The notes beneath the pieces were generated by a model. It did not search any database and was not told the DNA's origin. It saw only the letters and a list, made by a program, of their open reading frames with translations. Shown here piece after piece: positions 59,774-64,000 of a stretch of DNA of 64,000 nt. Where the stretch lies: assembly GCF_031458115.1 (NCBI RefSeq), contig NZ_JAVDXV010000005.1, forward strand, positions 248,001-312,000, in the 5' to 3' direction. Position 1 is the first letter of the stretch. Each line of letters begins with the position of its first letter. A program made the translations under genes and the position numbers. Source of the DNA: Pelomonas asaccharophilus_A. GTDB lineage: Bacteria; Pseudomonadota; Gammaproteobacteria; Burkholderiales; Burkholderiaceae_C.

Positions 59774-61222
59774 ATGACTTCGCCCCGCTCTGCCCGTCGC
59801 CGTCAATTGCTTGCTTCGGCCGCATTGACAACGCTGACACCCGCCACCCTTGCCGCGCCCGCCGCGCGCAAGATCGCGCTGGGTTACGACAGCCCCTTCC
59901 CGGCCGACTTCGTGTTCGGCGTCGCAGCGGCGTCGGCGCAGATCGAAGGTGCGGCCTTCAAGGACGGCAAGGGCGAGTCCGTCTGGGACCGCTTCGCGCG
60001 CATCCCCGGCAAGGTCCACAACGGCGACACGCCCGACGTGGCCTGCGATCACTACCACCGCTTCGACGAGGACTTCGCGCTGATGGCGTCCCTCGGCATG
60101 AAGACCTACCGCCTTTCCATCGCCTGGCCGCGCATCTATCCCAAGGGCGACGGCGAGCTGAACCAGGCGGGGCTGGACTTCTATCACCGGCTGTTCGCCA
60201 GCATGAAGAAGCACGGCATCACGCCGTGGGTCACGCTGTTCCATTGGGATCTGCCACAGGCGCTGGAAGACCGCGGCGGCTGGACCTCGCGCGTCACGGT
60301 GGACGCCTTCGCGCAGTACGCCGACACCGTGGTGAAGGCCTTCGCCAAGGATGTGAAGCACTGGATCACGCTGAACGAGATCCTCTGCTTCACGCTGCTG
60401 GGCTATGGCACCGGCAGCAAGGCACCGGGCCGCAAGGAAAGCAACAAGGTCGTCAACCAGACCTACCACCATGCGCTGCTGTGCCACGGGCATGGTGTGA
60501 GGGCCGTGCGCAAGCATGGCGGCAAGGGCGCGCAGGTGGGCCTGACCGACAACTGCAGCGTGGCCGTGCCGGTGACGGAAAAGCCGGCCGACATCGCCGC
60601 CGCCAAGGCCTGGTTCATCGACCGCAACGCGCAGATCCTCGGCGCCATCCACGCCGGCAGGTACACCGACAACTTCCTGAAGCGCGTGGGCGCCGATGCG
60701 CCCGACGTGCAGCCCGGCGACTTCGACCTCATCAGCCTGCCCACCGACTTCCTCGGCCTGAACATCTACAGCGCCACCTATGTGCGTGCCGGCAAGGCCG
60801 GCCCCGAAGCGCTGCCCACGCCGGTGAACTACCCGCGCGCCGACAGCACCTGGCTGCGCCTGACGCCGCAATGCCTGTACTGGGGCACGCGGCTGAGCCA
60901 CGAGGCCTACGGCCACCAGGCCATCTACATCACCGAGAACGGCTGCGGCTACGACACCGAACCCGTCGTGAACGGCGAGGTGTTCGACCTGCATCGCCGG
61001 GACTACGTGCGCAGCCACCTGCGCGAGGTGCACCGCGCCATCTCCGACGGCGTGCCGCTGAAGGGCTACTTCCTGTGGTCCTTCATCGACAACTACGAAT
61101 GGGAAGACGGCTACCAGCGCCGCTTCGGCATCGTGCACTGCGACTTCGCCACGCAGACACGCACGCCCAAGCTGTCCGCCCGCTACTACTCCGACATCAT
61201 CAAAGAGCGACGAATCCTGTGA
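59774..61222 (+). CDS. GH1 beta-glucosidase (Tat-exported paralogue)
   Basis: 482 residues. The N-terminus (SPRSARRRQLLASAALTTL...LAAPAA) is a twin-arginine-type signal absent from the neighbouring GH1. Acid/base E202 (HWITLNEI) and nucleophile E388 (YITENGCGY) are intact, and identity to the upstream GH1 is high along the whole barrel, so this is a tandem duplication. GAGGACC precedes the ATG; the 92-bp gap may carry its own promoter. Predicted periplasmic, giving the cell beta-glucosidase in two compartments. Confidence 0.92.
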   Translation: MTSPRSARRRQLLASAALTTLTPATLAAPAARKIALGYDSPFPADFVFGVAAASAQIEGAAFKDGKGESVWDRFARIPGKVHNGDTPDVACDHYHRFDEDFALMASLGMKTYRLSIAWPRIYPKGDGELNQAGLDFYHRLFASMKKHGITPWVTLFHWDLPQALEDRGGWTSRVTVDAFAQYADTVVKAFAKDVKHWITLNEILCFTLLGYGTGSKAPGRKESNKVVNQTYHHALLCHGHGVRAVRKHGGKGAQVGLTDNCSVAVPVTEKPADIAAAKAWFIDRNAQILGAIHAGRYTDNFLKRVGADAPDVQPGDFDLISLPTDFLGLNIYSATYVRAGKAGPEALPTPVNYPRADSTWLRLTPQCLYWGTRLSHEAYGHQAIYITENGCGYDTEPVVNGEVFDLHRRDYVRSHLREVHRAISDGVPLKGYFLWSFIDNYEWEDGYQRRFGIVHCDFATQTRTPKLSARYYSDIIKERRIL

Positions 61223-62664
61223 ACGCCAGCACCCTCCACATGGCACAGGTCGTGCCTTCCACGACCGACCGCCTGCCGCTCAAGCAGAAGATCGGCTTCG
61301 GCCTCGGTTCCATCCTGGACATGTGGGGGCACTGGCTCTACGCCTCGCTGGCCTTCCACGTCTTCAACATCTTCCTCGGCGTGGCGCCGGGGCTGATCTC
61401 CACGGTGCAGGCGATCAAGATCGTCATCGACGCCGGCTCCGACGCCCTCTTCGGCTGGCTCTCCGACAACACGCGCACGCGCTACGGGCGGCGGCGCCCC
61501 TTCATCCTCGTGGGCGGTGTGCTGGCCGGCATCGGCCTGCCGCTGATGTTCGCCGTCGGCAAGGGCTGGACCGACATGCAGTACTTCTGGTTCATGTTGG
61601 TCAGCATGATCATCTACGTGCCGGTGATGAGCTGCTTCAACATGCCCTGGGTGTCCCTGGGCGCGGAGATGACGCCGGACTACCACGAGCGCACCACCGT
61701 CATGGCGATCCGCAACGCCATCCAGAAGGGCCCGGAGCTGGCGATGTTCTTCGCCGCGCAGTTCACGACGCTGGCCATCTTCAACGACCCGCTCACCGGC
61801 AAACCCGACATCCTGCGCGGTGCGCAGACCTACTGCGCCATCCTTGGCGCCGTCATGGTGGCGGTCTCCATCGCCATCTTCCTGCTGACGCGCGAGCGCT
61901 ACTACGAAAAGCTGGTGTCGCACTCGCAGACCCACATCCCGCTGACCGACACGCTGTGGCGCACGCTGCGCTGCAAGCCCTTCCGCGCGGTAATGATGAT
62001 GTCGCTGGCCTACAGCATCGGCACGGCCATGGTGGGCGCGCTGGGCTACTACGCCACCGTCTACTACGTCTGCAAGGGCGACGTGAAGCTGGCCACGCAA
62101 TGGAACACCGCGATGGGCCTGGCCGGCATGGGCTTCGGCTTTGCGGGCATTCCCTTCTTCACGTGGATCTCGCGGCGCTGGGGCAAGCGCACCGGCCTGG
62201 CGGTCGTGCTGACGCTGGCCATCTGCGCCTTCATCGGCGACTGGTGGCTGTACGACCCCGAGCGCCCCTACCTGCAGCTGTTCGCCTGCGGCTTCGTCGC
62301 CTTCACCGGCTCGGGCTTCTGGACGCTGTACGCCGCCACCATCGGCGACATCGCCGATTACGACGAAGCCGAGACCGGCCAGCGCCGCGAGGGCTCGTTC
62401 TCGGCCTGCCAGTCTTGGATCTCCAAGGTTGGCATTGCGGTCGGCGTCTTCGCTTCGGGCTGGATCCTGCAGTTCACCGGCTTCGATGCCGCCAAGGAAG
62501 GCGCGCAGACACCCGAGGCCATCTTCTGGATCCGCATCCTGCTGTCGGGCATTCCGGTCATCGGCCTGGTGCTGGCGCTGATCGCCATCCTGCGCTTCCC
62601 GCTGACGGAGTCGCGCATGCTGGAGATCCGTGGCCAACTGGAAGCCAAGCGGGGCACGGTATGA
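61219..62664 (+). CDS. GPH-family sugar:cation symporter
   Basis: 481 residues from a GTG that overlaps the GH1 stop (ATG at 61240 is the alternative). Glycoside-pentoside-hexuronide transporter with 12 helices; hallmark segments IGFGLGSILDMWGHWLYASLAFHVF-type start, DALFGWLSDNTRTRYGRRRPFIL and WVSLGAEMTPDYHERT. It imports mono- or disaccharides released by the enzymes of this operon. An in-frame extension upstream lies within GH1 and is rejected. It overlaps the GH43 start by 4 bp. Confidence 0.9.
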   Translation: MNASTLHMAQVVPSTTDRLPLKQKIGFGLGSILDMWGHWLYASLAFHVFNIFLGVAPGLISTVQAIKIVIDAGSDALFGWLSDNTRTRYGRRRPFILVGGVLAGIGLPLMFAVGKGWTDMQYFWFMLVSMIIYVPVMSCFNMPWVSLGAEMTPDYHERTTVMAIRNAIQKGPELAMFFAAQFTTLAIFNDPLTGKPDILRGAQTYCAILGAVMVAVSIAIFLLTRERYYEKLVSHSQTHIPLTDTLWRTLRCKPFRAVMMMSLAYSIGTAMVGALGYYATVYYVCKGDVKLATQWNTAMGLAGMGFGFAGIPFFTWISRRWGKRTGLAVVLTLAICAFIGDWWLYDPERPYLQLFACGFVAFTGSGFWTLYAATIGDIADYDEAETGQRREGSFSACQSWISKVGIAVGVFASGWILQFTGFDAAKEGAQTPEAIFWIRILLSGIPVIGLVLALIAILRFPLTESRMLEIRGQLEAKRGTV

Positions 62665-64000
62665 CGATGTCGCGCCGCCACGCGCTTCAACTGGCGCTGG
62701 CCGGCGCCAGCGTCCCAGCCGCCGCCGCGGTGCCCAAGCCCGGCGTCGGCATCGAAGGCCAGCGCAAGGCCGACCGCGGCGATGGGACCTACATCAATCC
62801 CATCGTCGCCGGCGACCACGCCGACCCCACCATCCTGAAGGATGGGGCCGACTACTACATGACCTTCTCGTCCTTCCAGTCCTACCCGGGCGCCGTCACC
62901 TGGCACTCGCAGGACCTTGTGAACTGGACGCCCATCACCGCCGCGCTGCACCAGCCCATAGGCACCGTCTGGGCCATGGACCTGATCAAGCACCAGGGCA
63001 GCTTCTACCTCTACATCCCGGTGCTGCAGGACAACGGCACGGGCACTTACGTCATCCATGCCGACAACATTCGCGGCCCCTGGAGCGCGCCCATCGACCT
63101 GAAGCTGCCCGGCTGCATCGATCCCGGCCACGTGGTGGGCGAGGACGGCAAGCGCTACCTCTTCGTCAACGGCGGCCGCCGCGTGCGGCTGACCGACGAC
63201 GGCCTGGCCACCGACGGACCGCTGGAAGACAAGGCCTGGAAGCCCTGGCAATACCCCAAGGAATGGGTCGTCGAGATGTTCGCGCCCGAGGGGCCGAAGC
63301 TGTTCAAGCGCGGCGAGTGGTTCTATCTGATCAGCGCCGTCGGCGGCACGGCCGGGCCGCCCACCAGCCATATGGTGACGGTCGCCCGCTCGCGCTCCGT
63401 GCACGGGCCGTGGGAGGACGCGCCCAACAACCCCATCGTGCGCACGCAGAGCATCAACGAGCCCTGGTGGTCACGCGGCCACGCGACCGTCGTCGAAGGC
63501 CCGGCGGGCGATTGGTGGATGGTCTATCACGGCTACGAGAACGGCATGCGCACGCTGGGCCGCCAGGCCTTGCTGGAGCCGGTGGAGTGGACCAAGGACG
63601 GCTGGCTGCGCGCCAAAGGCGGCACGCTGGACAAGCCCCTGCCCAAGCCGCGCGGCGGCAAGCCCAGCAAGGCGGGCTTTGCGCTCTCCGACGATTTCTC
63701 GTCAGGCAGGCTCGGCCTGCAATGGGCCTTCCACGCACCCGGGCCCGACGAGGCGAAACGCCTGTGCTTCGAGGACAAGTCGCTGGTCATCAAGGGCAAA
63801 GGCACGTCGCTGCCCGAATCCTCGCCGCTGACCTGCGCCACCGGCGACCGCAGCTTCGAGATCACCGTCGAGCTGGAGGTCAGCGGCGACGCTCACGGCG
63901 GCCTGGCGCTGTTCTACGAAGAGCGCGGCCACGTGGGCATCGCCTTCAGCACCACGCAGATGCTGACCTACGGCTATGGCCAGGAGCATGGCTGGATGCG
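62661..64000 (+). CDS. GH43-family glycosidase, 3' end outside the window
   Basis: At least 446 residues, still open at position 64000. The N-terminus TMSRRHALQLALAGASVPAAAA is a Tat-type signal (start at 62661 overlapping the symporter stop, or at 62667). The five-bladed propeller has base D55 (HADPTILKDG), the pKa-modulating Asp in GCIDPGHVVGEDG and the acid Glu in EMFAPEGPKLF. From about residue 335 a concanavalin-like C-terminal domain begins (FALSDDFSSGRLGLQWAF), as in beta-xylosidases. Likely alpha-L-arabinofuranosidase or beta-xylosidase; both fit hemicellulose. Confidence 0.88.
   Translation, partial: MTMSRRHALQLALAGASVPAAAAVPKPGVGIEGQRKADRGDGTYINPIVAGDHADPTILKDGADYYMTFSSFQSYPGAVTWHSQDLVNWTPITAALHQPIGTVWAMDLIKHQGSFYLYIPVLQDNGTGTYVIHADNIRGPWSAPIDLKLPGCIDPGHVVGEDGKRYLFVNGGRRVRLTDDGLATDGPLEDKAWKPWQYPKEWVVEMFAPEGPKLFKRGEWFYLISAVGGTAGPPTSHMVTVARSRSVHGPWEDAPNNPIVRTQSINEPWWSRGHATVVEGPAGDWWMVYHGYENGMRTLGRQALLEPVEWTKDGWLRAKGGTLDKPLPKPRGGKPSKAGFALSDDFSSGRLGLQWAFHAPGPDEAKRLCFEDKSLVIKGKGTSLPESSPLTCATGDRSFEITVELEVSGDAHGGLALFYEERGHVGIAFSTTQMLTYGYGQEHGWM

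Noticed and set aside
57096..59840. 914-aa leftward frame across the esterase and GH1 genes
   Set aside because: Antisense shadow without domains.
1..64000. CRISPR array, tRNA/rRNA, transposase, integrase or prophage genes
   Set aside because: Looked for regular short repeats, clover-leaf-like segments and recombinase motifs on both strands; none were seen.

Overview
This is a 64-kb, very GC-rich chromosomal segment, read as a bacterium of the order Burkholderiales (Betaproteobacteria), most likely the Roseateles/Mitsuaria/Pelomonas group. That placement is inference from GC-rich codon use, gene style, a PEP-CTERM protein and TonB-dependent receptors; no rRNA or tRNA is present to settle it. 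No CRISPR array, transposase or prophage was seen. Almost the whole window is glycan-utilisation machinery: three TonB-dependent receptors (TBDRs), about fifteen polysaccharide-active enzymes, four sugar-related regulators, three permeases and two intracellular sugar pathways.

Layout. (1) 0-11 kb: an exported GH16 glucanase with beta/gamma-crystallin and CBM6-like domains, a LacI regulator, three LacI-type operators, and a TBDR followed by an overlapping cassette of halogenase, SapC family protein, cupin-8/JmjC-like protein and a second halogenase. (2) 11-19.5 kb: GFA-type protein, a solitary EF-G paralogue behind an attenuator-like leader, three proteins of unknown function, a PL4 rhamnogalacturonan lyase and a DUF2878 membrane protein. 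(3) 19.4-37.3 kb: two spherulin-4 (GH135-type) proteins, one with a PEP-CTERM tail; a ricin-lectin/DUF4874/DUF4832 protein; a GH27 and a GH36 enzyme; a periplasmic amidohydrolase; and a TBDR. Divergent to these is an operon of a DMT permease, KbaZ/GatZ, AgaS and a BadF-type sugar kinase, then a DeoR (AgaR-like) regulator. Repeated CTTTCG/CGAAAG boxes mark the divergent promoter and the deoR promoter. (4) 37.3-38.1 kb: a carboxymuconolactone decarboxylase family protein and a hairpin repeat. (5) 38.1-64 kb: a xyloglucan-type locus. GH31 alpha-xylosidase, GH9, MFS permease, GH27 and a CE4 deacetylase read leftward. ROK regulator (XylR-like), xylB and xylA read rightward from the same divergent promoter, followed by a TBDR, GH35, GH95, an SGNH esterase, two GH1, a GPH permease and a GH43 truncated by the window end.

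How it fits together. In region 5, extracellular GH9 cleavage, TBDR uptake, periplasmic/cytoplasmic side-chain removal (GH95 fucose, GH35 galactose, GH31 xylose) and GH1 cleavage would feed xylose into XylA/XylB, with the ROK regulator as likely sensor. In region 3, GH135-type endo-hydrolases and alpha-galactosidase-type enzymes sit beside a galactosamine/tagatose-phosphate pathway. The most economical reading is a system for eating an alpha-linked galactose/galactosamine polymer such as fungal galactosaminogalactan. This is the main candidate for an undescribed system. The second candidate is the TBDR-halogenase-SapC-cupin-halogenase cassette, whose substrate is unknown.
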